From assembly GCA_947478465.1 (NCBI GenBank), contig CANJWH010000002.1:1-64000 (forward strand): 64,000 nt of DNA. The letters are read 5' to 3'. Shown here one piece after another: positions 52,382-61,362 of the stretch. A program made the position numbers and the translations under genes. This stretch comes from Bacteroidota bacterium (GTDB taxonomy: Bacteria > Bacteroidota > Bacteroidia > SXHM01). Position 1 is the first letter of the stretch. Each line of letters opens with the position of its first letter. The notes beneath the pieces were generated by a model. It was not told the origin of the DNA, did no database searches, and saw only the letters and a program-made list of their open reading frames with translations.

Positions 52382-53374
52382 TTGGAAATTCTATCAATAA
52401 TTCCCGCCAGAAGCGGGTCAAAATCAATTCCTGATAAAAATATTATGTCAATTATGGGTAAACCCTTGTTGGCATATTCAATAGAACATTCTTTATCTTC
52501 AAACCTTATTACCAGAACAATTGTAAGCACTGACAGCACGTATTACGCAGAAATTGCAAAATCATTCGGTGCTGAAACTCCTTTTCTTCGTCCCGTAGAA
52601 ATTGCACAGGATTTATCAACTGATTTTGAAGTTTTTTTTCATGCCTTAAATCATTTACAGAAGAGCGAAAATTATTTGCCTGAAATTGTTGTTCATTTAA
52701 GACCCACTCATCCCGTTCGTAATCCCGAACATATAGACAAAATGATTGAATTACTTAAAGCAAACCCACATTGGGATTCTATTCGTTCAGTTGCCCCTGC
52801 CCCTGAAACTCCATACAAAATGTGGTTTATAGAGAATGATGTCTTAAAACCTGTAATTGGAAATACAAACATTAATGAGCCCTATAATCAGCCACGACAA
52901 TCATTGCCGCCAACGTTTCTGCAAAACGCTTCAATAGATGTAATGTGGTCAAAAACCATATTGAATAAGCATTCAATGACAGGAGATATAATAGGCGCCT
53001 TTATCATGACTGATAATTATGATATAGATACTTATTCTGATTTGCAAAAATTAAATATCACTAATGGTGAAAATTTTTCGGGCAAAACATTTTGCTTTGA
53101 TATTGATGGAGTAGTTGCTCAGTTATCACCTGGGAATGATTATAACTTATCAAAGCCAAATAAAACTGTTATTGAAAAAGTAAATAGTCTTTATGAAAAA
53201 GGTAATTACATAATCCTTTTTACTGCCAGAGGTTCAAAAACCGGAATTGATTGGCAAGAAATTACAAAAAATCAAATGCAGGAATGGGGAGTAAATTATC
53301 ATGAATTGAAATTTGGTAAACCTGCTGCAGATTTTTATATTGACGATAGATTAATAAACATTGAACAATTATAA
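52382..53374 (+). CDS. CMP-nonulosonate synthetase fused to a HAD-type domain
   Basis: 330 residues. Residues 1-225 are a NeuA-type cytidylyltransferase: IPARSGSKSIPDKN (CTP loop), GKPLLAYSIE, TIVSTDSTYYAEIAKSFGAE, HLRPTHPVRNPEHIDKMIEL, PYNQPRQSLPPTFLQNASID, MTDNYDIDTYSDL. Residues about 234-330 carry HAD motifs: CFDIDGVV (D240/D242), LFTARGS, K313 and YIDDRLI. The fused HAD is short and cap-less. Start is TTG at 52382; an in-frame stop lies just upstream and no ATG precedes SIIPARSGSK. Activates a sialic-type acid with CTP; the HAD could be a sugar-acid 9-phosphatase or an unrelated capsule-type HAD. Confidence 0.9.
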   Translation: MEILSIIPARSGSKSIPDKNIMSIMGKPLLAYSIEHSLSSNLITRTIVSTDSTYYAEIAKSFGAETPFLRPVEIAQDLSTDFEVFFHALNHLQKSENYLPEIVVHLRPTHPVRNPEHIDKMIELLKANPHWDSIRSVAPAPETPYKMWFIENDVLKPVIGNTNINEPYNQPRQSLPPTFLQNASIDVMWSKTILNKHSMTGDIIGAFIMTDNYDIDTYSDLQKLNITNGENFSGKTFCFDIDGVVAQLSPGNDYNLSKPNKTVIEKVNSLYEKGNYIILFTARGSKTGIDWQEITKNQMQEWGVNYHELKFGKPAADFYIDDRLINIEQL

Positions 53375-53387
53375 ATTCAGATAGAAG

Positions 53388-54887
53388 ATGAAAACAGATA
53401 ATTCTTTTAAAAAGCTATTCATATTTGAAATGGCGAATAATCATCAGGGAGATGTTGCTCATGGTATTAATATCATAAAAGAAATGGGCAAAATTGCCCG
53501 TAAGCATAAAATTAATGCTGCTGTAAAATTGCAATACAGGCAATTGGATACTTTTATTCATCCTGATTTTAGAAATGATACAAAAGCGAAACATATCAGT
53601 AGATTTTTATCAACGGAATTAAAACCATCGCAATTTTTAGAACTGATAAAGGCAATTAAAGCCGAAGGGCTTATAAGTATGTGCACTCCTTTTGATGAAG
53701 AATCGGTTGACCTTATATTAGAACATGATATTGATATTATTAAAGTTGCAAGCTGTAGTGCTGACGATTGGCCGCTTCTGTCAAAAATAGTAAGTACAAA
53801 TAAGCCGATTATTGCTTCAACTGGAGGGCTCTCACTTCTTGAAATTGACAACCTTGTAACGTATCTTAGTCACAGAGATTCCAACTTTGCGGTTTTACAT
53901 TGTGTGGGAATTTACCCTAGCCCAAATCAGGTATTGAACCTTAATTTCATTGCTAAATTAAAGAAACGTTATTCGGATGTTACTATTGGTTATTCTGGAC
54001 ACGAAGCGCCAGATAATTATGATGTAATTAAAGTAGCAATTGCAAAAGGCGCAGAAATTTATGAGCGACACGTTGGCTTACCGACAGATAAAGTTACGCT
54101 GAATAATTATTCCATGAATCCTGATGAAACGGATAAATGGATTCAGGCTGCACTTGTGGCTGACGAAATATTGGGTAACAACGAAAAGAATATCACTAAA
54201 GAAGAGGCAGATTCTCTTCTGTCATTAAAGAGAGGCGTTTTTGCAAAACGACCAATTAAAAAAGGAACTAAACTTAAACAGGAAGATGTGTTTTTTGCTA
54301 TGCCCAGTAAAGAGGGACAGCTCAACAGTAGCCAGTTTGGTCGTGTAAGAGCTGCGTTTAAAGCCACAAAAGATTACAAAGAAAACGAAGCTGTTTTCGA
54401 ATCATCTGAAACAGACACCTATTACAAAACCCGCCAAATTATCCATGAGGCAAAAGGAATGCTTTCAGAAGCAGGTATTATTTTAAATGATAAAGCGGAA
54501 ATAGAATTATCACATCATTATGGAATCGAAAAATTTCATCAATATGGAATTTTAATAGTAAACCTTATTAATCGTGAATACTGTAAAAAAATAATCATTG
54601 TTTTTCCTGGTCAGCATCATCCCGAACAACATCATATTAAAAAAGAAGAAACATTTCATATTCTTTCGGGAGAATTGGGAGTAAGTCTTAATGGAATTAA
54701 ATCAGTTGCTAAAAAAGGACATATACTTACCGTAGAGCGTGGTGTAAAACATGCCTTCTGGAGTGATAAAGGCGCAATCATTGAAGAGGTTTCAACAACA
54801 CACTACCGAAACGATTCGTTTTACACAGACCCAAAAATCAGTGAACTTGATCCCATGCAGCGCAAAACGATAATTGAACATTTTTAA
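53388..54887 (+). CDS. NeuB-type nonulosonic acid synthase with SAF and cupin domains
   Basis: 499 residues, far longer than the usual 340-350. Domain 1 (about 10-270) is the NeuB TIM barrel: FIFEMANNHQGD, AAVKLQYRQLDTF, MCTPFDEESVDLI, IIKVASCSADDWPLL, STGGLSLLEID, HCVGIYPSPN, GYSGHEAPD. Domain 2 (about 280-345) is the SAF antifreeze-like domain (RGVFAKRPIKKGTKLKQEDV). Domain 3 (about 390-485) is a cupin with HHPEQHHIKKEETFHILSGE and ERGVKHAFWS, giving the His/Glu/His set of a metal site, and EEVSTTHYRNDSFYTD like sugar isomerase cupins. It condenses PEP with an N-acyl-mannosamine-type or mannose-type substrate. The cupin may supply or modify that substrate (inference). Confidence 0.9.
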   Translation: MKTDNSFKKLFIFEMANNHQGDVAHGINIIKEMGKIARKHKINAAVKLQYRQLDTFIHPDFRNDTKAKHISRFLSTELKPSQFLELIKAIKAEGLISMCTPFDEESVDLILEHDIDIIKVASCSADDWPLLSKIVSTNKPIIASTGGLSLLEIDNLVTYLSHRDSNFAVLHCVGIYPSPNQVLNLNFIAKLKKRYSDVTIGYSGHEAPDNYDVIKVAIAKGAEIYERHVGLPTDKVTLNNYSMNPDETDKWIQAALVADEILGNNEKNITKEEADSLLSLKRGVFAKRPIKKGTKLKQEDVFFAMPSKEGQLNSSQFGRVRAAFKATKDYKENEAVFESSETDTYYKTRQIIHEAKGMLSEAGIILNDKAEIELSHHYGIEKFHQYGILIVNLINREYCKKIIIVFPGQHHPEQHHIKKEETFHILSGELGVSLNGIKSVAKKGHILTVERGVKHAFWSDKGAIIEEVSTTHYRNDSFYTDPKISELDPMQRKTIIEHF

Positions 54888-54899
54888 GAGTAAGAAGAG

Positions 54900-55595
54900 A
54901 TGGAGAAGTTAATAGAGTTTGAAACAAATCACAACCCCGAAATAGATGAAAAATTTCATCAGTTGAATATTGGGAATATCGGGAATGTACTTTACTGGTA
55001 TAAATTTTTTGAAATGGTTTCAAATGTACCGGGCGATATCGTTGAATGTGGTATAGGCAGAGGGCGCTCATTATTGGTGCTTTCTGCTTTGAATAGTCTT
55101 CTGAATAAAGAAGAAGGTGGTAAAAGAGATATTTACGGATATGATAGTTTTGAAGGATTTCCTGACCCATCAACTGAAGATAATTCCTTTAGAAATCCTA
55201 AAAAAGGTGAATGGTCGCACTCGCCAACAGGAAAATATAAATACTCAGAAGATTTTATAAAACTTGTTTTAGCAGAAGCTAAAATTCCCGTAAATCAATT
55301 CAAGACAGAATTAGGAAAAGGTTACTTCAGTGATTCACTGAAACATCATCACGACAAACCGATAGCAATTTTGCATGTTGACGGAGACCTTTATCAATCC
55401 TATAAAGACACGCTTGAAAATCTTTACCCAAAAGTTAGTAAAGGCGGAGTAGTGGTTTTTGATGATTTTTTAGCCGAAAAATCTGAAGAAGATAGATGGC
55501 CCGGAGCAAGACGAGCAGTAGAAGAATTTTTAGGTGATGATATTAAAAATCTGAAAATTAGCAGTAGGGGAACACCTTATTTTATCAAGGGTTAG
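54900..55595 (+). CDS. TylF/MycF-family methyltransferase-like protein
   Basis: 231 residues. SAM-binding start VPGDIVECGIGRGRSLLVLS, then DIYGYDSFEGFPDPSTEDNS, and the metal-site region ILHVDGDLYQSYKDTLENLY with GGVVVFDDF. The family includes macrocin O-methyltransferase, and relatives in surface-glycan loci methylate sugars. Probably O-methylates a residue of the glycan made by this locus. No signal peptide. Starts 12 bases after the synthase gene. Confidence 0.88.
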   Translation: MEKLIEFETNHNPEIDEKFHQLNIGNIGNVLYWYKFFEMVSNVPGDIVECGIGRGRSLLVLSALNSLLNKEEGGKRDIYGYDSFEGFPDPSTEDNSFRNPKKGEWSHSPTGKYKYSEDFIKLVLAEAKIPVNQFKTELGKGYFSDSLKHHHDKPIAILHVDGDLYQSYKDTLENLYPKVSKGGVVVFDDFLAEKSEEDRWPGARRAVEEFLGDDIKNLKISSRGTPYFIKG

Positions 55596-55604
55596 TATGC
55601 AGGG

Positions 55605-57149
55605 ATGAAAAAAAACATCAAGAATTCCCCCAAAATAATAAAAGCAGAATTAGAACGCACACTTGGAAAAGACATTAAGGATGCCATAACTCCAAGGCAA
55701 GCATTAGAGCAATGGATAAAAGATTTAAAACCTTCTCCTGATGTTAAAGGCAGGGTTTTAATCACTGCTTTCAGAAACCGCACATGGATTGAGTGGGCAA
55801 TATATTGTGCTGCTGTAATAAGGCAAATGGGTTTTGAAAGTACAATACTTTTTAAACAAGACGAAATAAGGAAATTTTACAATGAACCTTCTTATTTCAA
55901 TTTTTGGGAAGGAGTAAAAAAACTACCAGGAATTGAATTAGTAAATATTGATGACCTACCCTTCAAAGAAGAAGATTATAATAAATATATTAATACTTAT
56001 GATAAAGATTTAATAGCTGCGCTAGCATATGACCATCACTTAGAATCGTCTGACATAATTGAACAAACCGAAAAATTTGGAACGGAAATAACTGAACTTA
56101 AAATTGAAGCTGCTAAAAATGGTGCAAGAGTGTATCAGTATTGCAAAAACAATAAATTTCATTTGTTTATTTGTTACAGTGGCATAATAAGAGACACAAA
56201 ATTAATTTTACAGGGAGCGTTAGACGCAGGTCAGCAAACGGTTTGTGTTGAAGGCTGGGGATGGAGACCCGGACACATGATATATAATTTTAATGCCCCA
56301 TCTCTTGAATATAATGTGAAAGGTTGGATGAAATATTTTGGAAAATGGGATGAGAAGAAAAATGCTTTAATGTCAAAATATTTTAGTTTTCTGGATGGAG
56401 ATAAAGCCGATACAGACTGGCTTAAAAATTTTCAGACAGTTCAAAAAGCTAAAAAGGGAGAAAAGATTCCCGAGTACATACACGGATTTTTAAATGGGCA
56501 GCAAAAAATTTTTCTTTTAGCATGTAATGTTATTGGAGATAGCTCTTTGCTTAACCGCGAAACCATATTCAAAAGTCATAGAGATTTTGTAAAGCAAAAC
56601 ATTGAATATTTTGCAAGCAGACCAGACTTGAAACTTATAGTCAGGGCTCACCCGGGCGAAGGATTAGTCAAAGCTAAAGTTGCAATAAAAATGGGTGAGT
56701 TTGCTAAACAAATAAGCAAAGAAATTTCAAATGTTTTAGTTATAGATGATACGGAAAAGCTAAATACCTTTTCTCTTATTCCATTTGTTCATGCAGGGTT
56801 GGTCTGGATTACTTCTGCCGGTGCCGATATGGTTGTGCGTGGCATACCTGTTATTTCAGGTGCTATGCCAAAATATACCGGGCTTGGAATTGTTGATGAG
56901 CCAAAAACTCAGGAAGAATATTTTAGCCTGATTGACAATTATTCCAAATCAGAAATAAAGCCAACTGCAGAACAGATTTTGAAAGCAAAAGAATATTTAC
57001 ATCTGGTTTTTAAAGGTTTTTCATTTGAAGCACAGGGAAGAACATTCAGAGCCAATTCATGCAAACTGAATAAGATGCCTTCGCAGGCTGAGCATGATCG
57101 TTTTTATAAAATATTACTTGGGTTAGAACCTGCACCCGACCAAATCTGA
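55605..57149 (+). CDS. GT-B-like capsule/surface glycan protein, candidate glycosyltransferase
   Basis: 514 residues with no signal peptide or membrane helix. The N-terminal half opens VKGRVLITAFRNRTWIEWAI. The C-terminal half has features of capsule or Kdo-type GT-B transferases: DLKLIVRAHPGEGLVKAKVA (the RxHPGE loop), VLVIDDTEKLNTFSLIPFV and WITSAGADMVVRGIPVISGA, the donor-binding end. I cannot place it in a named CAZy family. Next to the CMP-nonulosonate genes it is a candidate transferase for that sugar. Confidence 0.7.
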   Translation: MKKNIKNSPKIIKAELERTLGKDIKDAITPRQALEQWIKDLKPSPDVKGRVLITAFRNRTWIEWAIYCAAVIRQMGFESTILFKQDEIRKFYNEPSYFNFWEGVKKLPGIELVNIDDLPFKEEDYNKYINTYDKDLIAALAYDHHLESSDIIEQTEKFGTEITELKIEAAKNGARVYQYCKNNKFHLFICYSGIIRDTKLILQGALDAGQQTVCVEGWGWRPGHMIYNFNAPSLEYNVKGWMKYFGKWDEKKNALMSKYFSFLDGDKADTDWLKNFQTVQKAKKGEKIPEYIHGFLNGQQKIFLLACNVIGDSSLLNRETIFKSHRDFVKQNIEYFASRPDLKLIVRAHPGEGLVKAKVAIKMGEFAKQISKEISNVLVIDDTEKLNTFSLIPFVHAGLVWITSAGADMVVRGIPVISGAMPKYTGLGIVDEPKTQEEYFSLIDNYSKSEIKPTAEQILKAKEYLHLVFKGFSFEAQGRTFRANSCKLNKMPSQAEHDRFYKILLGLEPAPDQI

Positions 57150-57221
57150 TAAGAAATCAAAGAGAAGTTAAACAAAGTTTATATTTGGTTAATAAAACGG
57201 ATGGGGTATTGATAAAATGAG

Positions 57222-58142
57222 ATGGGAAAACTAATTCAATTCATTCGTAAGAAATCCAATCGGTTTACGATTAATTATTTCCCGCTCACGAAATATCGTT
57301 TTAATATGTTTAGATATGCCGGAAAAGGAAAACGGTTATCTCTTGAATATAAACTTGCTCCGGGAAGCAAGTTTTATGATATTGTTCAAACAATTAAGAA
57401 AGATGGAATTGCCGTTGTAAAAATCGAAGATCTGTTTCCGGATAAAACTGTTTTAAATGATTTACTGGAAGAGTTTCAGGCTTTTTCCAATACAAAAGAT
57501 TTTAAAGACGCATTGCAAAAAGGAGAATCAAAGGACAACAAAAATTATCTTATAAGGTCTGGCTATTTTAACAAAACACTAGCCGTTGAAACAAGGTTAT
57601 TTAAAATGGCTGTTTCCAGCCCCTTTTTATCAATAGTTACTAACTATCTGGGCTCTGTTCCACGATTACAGTTTGCCGAATATTGGTATACTATACCTCA
57701 AAAAGATTCCGGCTCTAAAAATTCACAGAGTTGGCATAGAGATCCGGAGTTTAGTATGATAAAGGTATTTCTTTATTTAAATGAAGTGGATAACAATGCA
57801 GGTCCGTTTTGCTATATTAAAGGAACACATCAGCAAGGCGAGCTAGGAAACATTTTGCCGCGCAAAACTCCGAATGGTCCCTTCTATCCTTCAGAAAAAG
57901 AAATTTTTGACAAAATAGACAAGTCTAATATAGTAGTAAATACAGGAAGCTTAGGAACGCTGATATTTTGCGACACCAATGGTTTTCATAAAGGAGGTGA
58001 TGCAAAATTAAATCCCAGAATTTTTGCTTATTGGACTTATGGAGGACCCGGAACTCTGTTCGGACTTTATTTCAAACCAACCGGTGATTTAACTAAGTTA
58101 TCGCCTGCTCAGAAATTCGTTGTAGAAAAAATAAATTTATAA
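57222..58142 (+). CDS. Phytanoyl-CoA dioxygenase-family (2-oxoglutarate/Fe(II)) oxygenase
   Basis: 306 residues. The iron facial triad is visible: H172 and D174 in SQSWHRDPEF, H256 in TNGFHKGGD; R266 in KLNPRIFAY is the likely 2-oxoglutarate-binding residue. Surrounding motif IKVFLYLNEVDNNAGPFCYI is typical of PhyH proteins. Cytoplasmic. In a glycan locus it might hydroxylate a sugar, acyl group or lipid carrier intermediate; the substrate is unknown. Confidence 0.87.
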   Translation: MGKLIQFIRKKSNRFTINYFPLTKYRFNMFRYAGKGKRLSLEYKLAPGSKFYDIVQTIKKDGIAVVKIEDLFPDKTVLNDLLEEFQAFSNTKDFKDALQKGESKDNKNYLIRSGYFNKTLAVETRLFKMAVSSPFLSIVTNYLGSVPRLQFAEYWYTIPQKDSGSKNSQSWHRDPEFSMIKVFLYLNEVDNNAGPFCYIKGTHQQGELGNILPRKTPNGPFYPSEKEIFDKIDKSNIVVNTGSLGTLIFCDTNGFHKGGDAKLNPRIFAYWTYGGPGTLFGLYFKPTGDLTKLSPAQKFVVEKINL

Positions 58143-58197
58143 GAACTGCTTACCTTTTAATAGGTAGAGAATTATTAAAATCTGTTGAGCTCGGTTT

Positions 58198-59463
58198 ATG
58201 ATCCGCAATTTTCTTTCCCTTTTCAAGAATAAAGTACTGTTTAAATACATTTCTTCTTCTTTCCTTTCCATACCAGTATCTTTAATTACAGGCTTTATTT
58301 CATTCCGGTCTATTGACCCTTATTTTATGGGTATATGGGCTACATTAATAATGTTTGAAACGTATGCTTCATTTCTAAGATTAGGGGTAGTAAATGGTAT
58401 GAACAGAGAATTGCCGCATGCTTTAGGTGCAGGCAAAAAAGATACCGCTGAAAAATATGCCGAAACAACTTTTGCTTTCACAATAATAGATATTGCTTTT
58501 GTTTTGATAATAAGCATAGCAATCTTGTGGTACCACCCTTTTAATAAAATGTATGTTGCCGGAATTATTGTTTGCGCATCGCGAATAGCACTCTCTTTTT
58601 ACATCAGCTATCTGACAGGAACATTTCGCTCTGATGACAACTTTAATAAGCTGAGTAATATTCAGTTTGCATTATTGGTCTTAAAATTAATTTTATGTCC
58701 CTTGGTTTTGATGGGGTTTTATGGGTTTTTGGTTTATGAACTGCTTCTTTTTCTGATAAACGCACTCTTGCTTCATAAATTCAGGCCACTAAAGGTGTTA
58801 CCTAAGTTTCATTTTGTACAATTCAAGGAGCTGATAAAAGTAGGGATGCCAATCTTTATCACCTCATACCTCTTAAGTTTTATTGATACTTTTCCTCGAT
58901 TGTTTATTATCAGATATAGCAACGAAAATATGCTGGGGCTTTATGCACCGGTAATTCTATTGCTCAGCACCGTATCAATATTACCAAATACTCTAACAGC
59001 ATATTTATACCCTAAATTTTCTTATCAGGTTGGTAAGTCAAGTGATATAAAATTTATATGGCAGAGTTTCTTGAAAATATACGCAGTTTCATTTTTATTT
59101 ATTGTATTCTCCTGTATAGTAGTTTATTTTTTAATTGATTATTTTGTACTGATTTTTCCAAAATATGCTTCATCACTTCCTTACCTGAAAATAGCGTTAT
59201 TGATATGCCCGTTTGTTTTTTTTAAAATGGGGAATATGCTTAATACTGTTTTTAAAAAATATAATTACATGGTATATTTTGCCATTATCTATGGAATAAT
59301 TCAAATAATTTCTCTTGCAGTTTTTTCCTCTCTTTTCAGTGATGTGTTGGAAATTGCAATATATTCACAGATAGTAACAGCTTTCTTATTATTAGTAATA
59401 AGTTTATTTATGAACTATATATTGATATCAGAAGAGGTTAATAAAAATACAGTGTTAAATTAA
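58198..59463 (+). CDS. Polysaccharide flippase (Wzx-like, MOP superfamily)
   Basis: 421 residues with about twelve to fourteen membrane helices. N-terminus NKVLFKYISSSFLSIPVSLI then SFRSIDPYFMGIWATLIMFE, and LRLGVVNGMNRELPHALGAG, as in the Polysacc_synt family. Moves undecaprenyl-linked repeat units to the periplasm. Followed after 26 bases by the Wzy-like gene. Confidence 0.88.
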   Translation: MIRNFLSLFKNKVLFKYISSSFLSIPVSLITGFISFRSIDPYFMGIWATLIMFETYASFLRLGVVNGMNRELPHALGAGKKDTAEKYAETTFAFTIIDIAFVLIISIAILWYHPFNKMYVAGIIVCASRIALSFYISYLTGTFRSDDNFNKLSNIQFALLVLKLILCPLVLMGFYGFLVYELLLFLINALLLHKFRPLKVLPKFHFVQFKELIKVGMPIFITSYLLSFIDTFPRLFIIRYSNENMLGLYAPVILLLSTVSILPNTLTAYLYPKFSYQVGKSSDIKFIWQSFLKIYAVSFLFIVFSCIVVYFLIDYFVLIFPKYASSLPYLKIALLICPFVFFKMGNMLNTVFKKYNYMVYFAIIYGIIQIISLAVFSSLFSDVLEIAIYSQIVTAFLLLVISLFMNYILISEEVNKNTVLN

Positions 59464-59489
59464 ACGGAACACTTAATAGAACAGGAGCG

Positions 59490-60764
59490 GTGCAGCCTAA
59501 GAATCAAAGATTATTTATCTTATCAAATTATCTGATTGTCATTTTCTCATTAATGGCTGTGAGCCCCTTTTTTAATACTGCTACAAATCAGTTGTTGTTA
59601 TTTTTTTTATTTTTTTTACTGGTTGTTGGAATAAGAAGAAAAGTAAAATTGATGGATAATAAAATTGCTGGAATTCTGATAGCGCTTTATGTATTAATTG
59701 CCATCCAGGGTGTTCTTTTTCAAGGGTTTTCTTATGCCGTATTTTATTTCCCTTTAATAACCTTTTATATTCCATATTTGATTTACAGACTGTCGGGGGT
59801 TACTTTTTTTACCTACTTCAACAAAGTTCTGTTTGTTATGGCACTTTTTACGTTGCCGTTATGGATTCTGCAATCAGTTTATCCTCCTTTTGACCAATTT
59901 TTGAGGGTGGCTATTGAATTGGTTCAGCCTTTAAGTTGGGGTTCTGTTCCCCGCTCCTTACTTTTTTATACCGCAGCCTGGACAGATGATATATTTAACG
60001 CCAGCCTTGGAATATACAGAAACTCCGGCTTTTTTCATGAACCCGGGGCTTATGGTGTTTTTTTAGCACTGGGTATAGCCACAAACACTTTGCTGACCGG
60101 AAAAATGTTTGACAATAAGAATAAAGTTTTTATAGCATGTTTATTGACTACCCTTTCCACTACGGCATACATAGTATTGTTTATAGTATTAAGCACTTAT
60201 TTAATTAAGGTAAAAATTAATCCGGCATTTAAAATGATGGTGTTTTTCTCGTTTATAATCATTTCGATTCAGGTTTATCAAAGTGAAGAATTTTTACAGT
60301 CTAAAATACAATCACAATATAAAGATCAGACGTATGCTGCTCAGAATAATTTTGGGAGATCTGAAGCATATTCAGGAAGGTTTTATGCCTTTTTTACATC
60401 GGTAAATCTGTTTATGGAAAACCCTGTTTTTGGAAGAGGTATTGTTTATGCAACAAGCGAAAAAGCAAGTGGCGAAATGCATGCCGAAGCAAGTTATACC
60501 TACGGCTTTATGGGCGTGTTGGCCACCTACGGTATTTTTTTCGGTATTTTTTACCTTTTTTATTTTTTTCGAGGTATAAAAAGAATTGGTTTACTAAGCA
60601 GGCAACCTGCCTATTTTATTGTTGCAATTTTTATAGCAATAAACCTTTCGTTATTAACGCAGATTTTTATTACGTCCACAATTATTGTGTTAATTTTTAT
60701 CATCGGAATTTATTCGGGCAATAAAAAGAATAACCCCCATTTAAGTCCTATTTACATTAAATAA
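59490..60764 (+). CDS. O-antigen polymerase-like membrane protein (Wzy-type)
   Basis: 424 residues, about ten to twelve membrane helices with one large periplasmic loop. Contains RNSGFFHEPGAYGVFLALGI and ENPVFGRGIVYA, both common in Wzy_C/O-antigen ligase-type proteins. Start is GTG at 59490 (MQPKNQRLFILSNYLI); an AGGAG lies 2 bases before it, but no ATG precedes the first helix. Expected to polymerise repeat units. Confidence 0.82.
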   Translation: MQPKNQRLFILSNYLIVIFSLMAVSPFFNTATNQLLLFFLFFLLVVGIRRKVKLMDNKIAGILIALYVLIAIQGVLFQGFSYAVFYFPLITFYIPYLIYRLSGVTFFTYFNKVLFVMALFTLPLWILQSVYPPFDQFLRVAIELVQPLSWGSVPRSLLFYTAAWTDDIFNASLGIYRNSGFFHEPGAYGVFLALGIATNTLLTGKMFDNKNKVFIACLLTTLSTTAYIVLFIVLSTYLIKVKINPAFKMMVFFSFIIISIQVYQSEEFLQSKIQSQYKDQTYAAQNNFGRSEAYSGRFYAFFTSVNLFMENPVFGRGIVYATSEKASGEMHAEASYTYGFMGVLATYGIFFGIFYLFYFFRGIKRIGLLSRQPAYFIVAIFIAINLSLLTQIFITSTIIVLIFIIGIYSGNKKNNPHLSPIYIK

Positions 60765-60768
60765 TTTC

Positions 60769-61362
60769 ATGAGCGATTTAATAAACAGTGTTGCAAACAG
60801 AGTTCAAAGCAGTTGTAATAATATTTACTTTTTAAACACAACCTTCTTCAATGTTTTCTATTGCTTTATCAGAGGCATAAAGCTCGGAAACAATAATCAG
60901 TTTTTTGGTTTTGCTTTTTTTAAACGGACAGTTGGTTCAACTATTATTATAGGTGATAATTGCCGTTTTCGCTCAACCGCTACATCAAATTTAATAGGCG
61001 TAAATCATAAGTGTATTATTGCCACCCATGCTCCCGGAGCAAGTATTAAAATTGGTAACGGAAGTGGTTTTAGCGGAACAACAATTGGCGCATTTTGCCA
61101 AATCACAATCGGAGATAATGTAAAATGCGGGGCAAACACACTTATTACAGATTCTGACTGGCATGCAGATGATGCACGCTCGGCAAAACCTAAAGCTGTA
61201 TTTATTGACGACAATGTATGGCTTGGCTATGGAGCTATTGTTATGAAAGGTGTTACGATTGGAAAAAATTCAGTCATTGGTGCGGGTAGTGTTGTAACTA
61301 AAGATATTCCTCCAAATGTGGTTGCAGCCGGCAATCCCTGCAAAGTAATAAAGCCGCTATGA
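60769..61362 (+). CDS. Hexapeptide-repeat acyltransferase
   Basis: 197 residues of left-handed beta-helix type. Repeats such as IKIGNGSGFSGTTIGAFCQI and ITIGDNVKCGANTLITD, the likely catalytic His in DSDWHADDARS, then VWLGYGAIVMKGVTIGKNSV and a capping segment PPNVVAAGNPCKVIKPL. Acetylates a sugar of the surface glycan or its precursor. Overlaps the next gene by four bases (ATGA). Confidence 0.88.
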   Translation: MSDLINSVANRVQSSCNNIYFLNTTFFNVFYCFIRGIKLGNNNQFFGFAFFKRTVGSTIIIGDNCRFRSTATSNLIGVNHKCIIATHAPGASIKIGNGSGFSGTTIGAFCQITIGDNVKCGANTLITDSDWHADDARSAKPKAVFIDDNVWLGYGAIVMKGVTIGKNSVIGAGSVVTKDIPPNVVAAGNPCKVIKPL

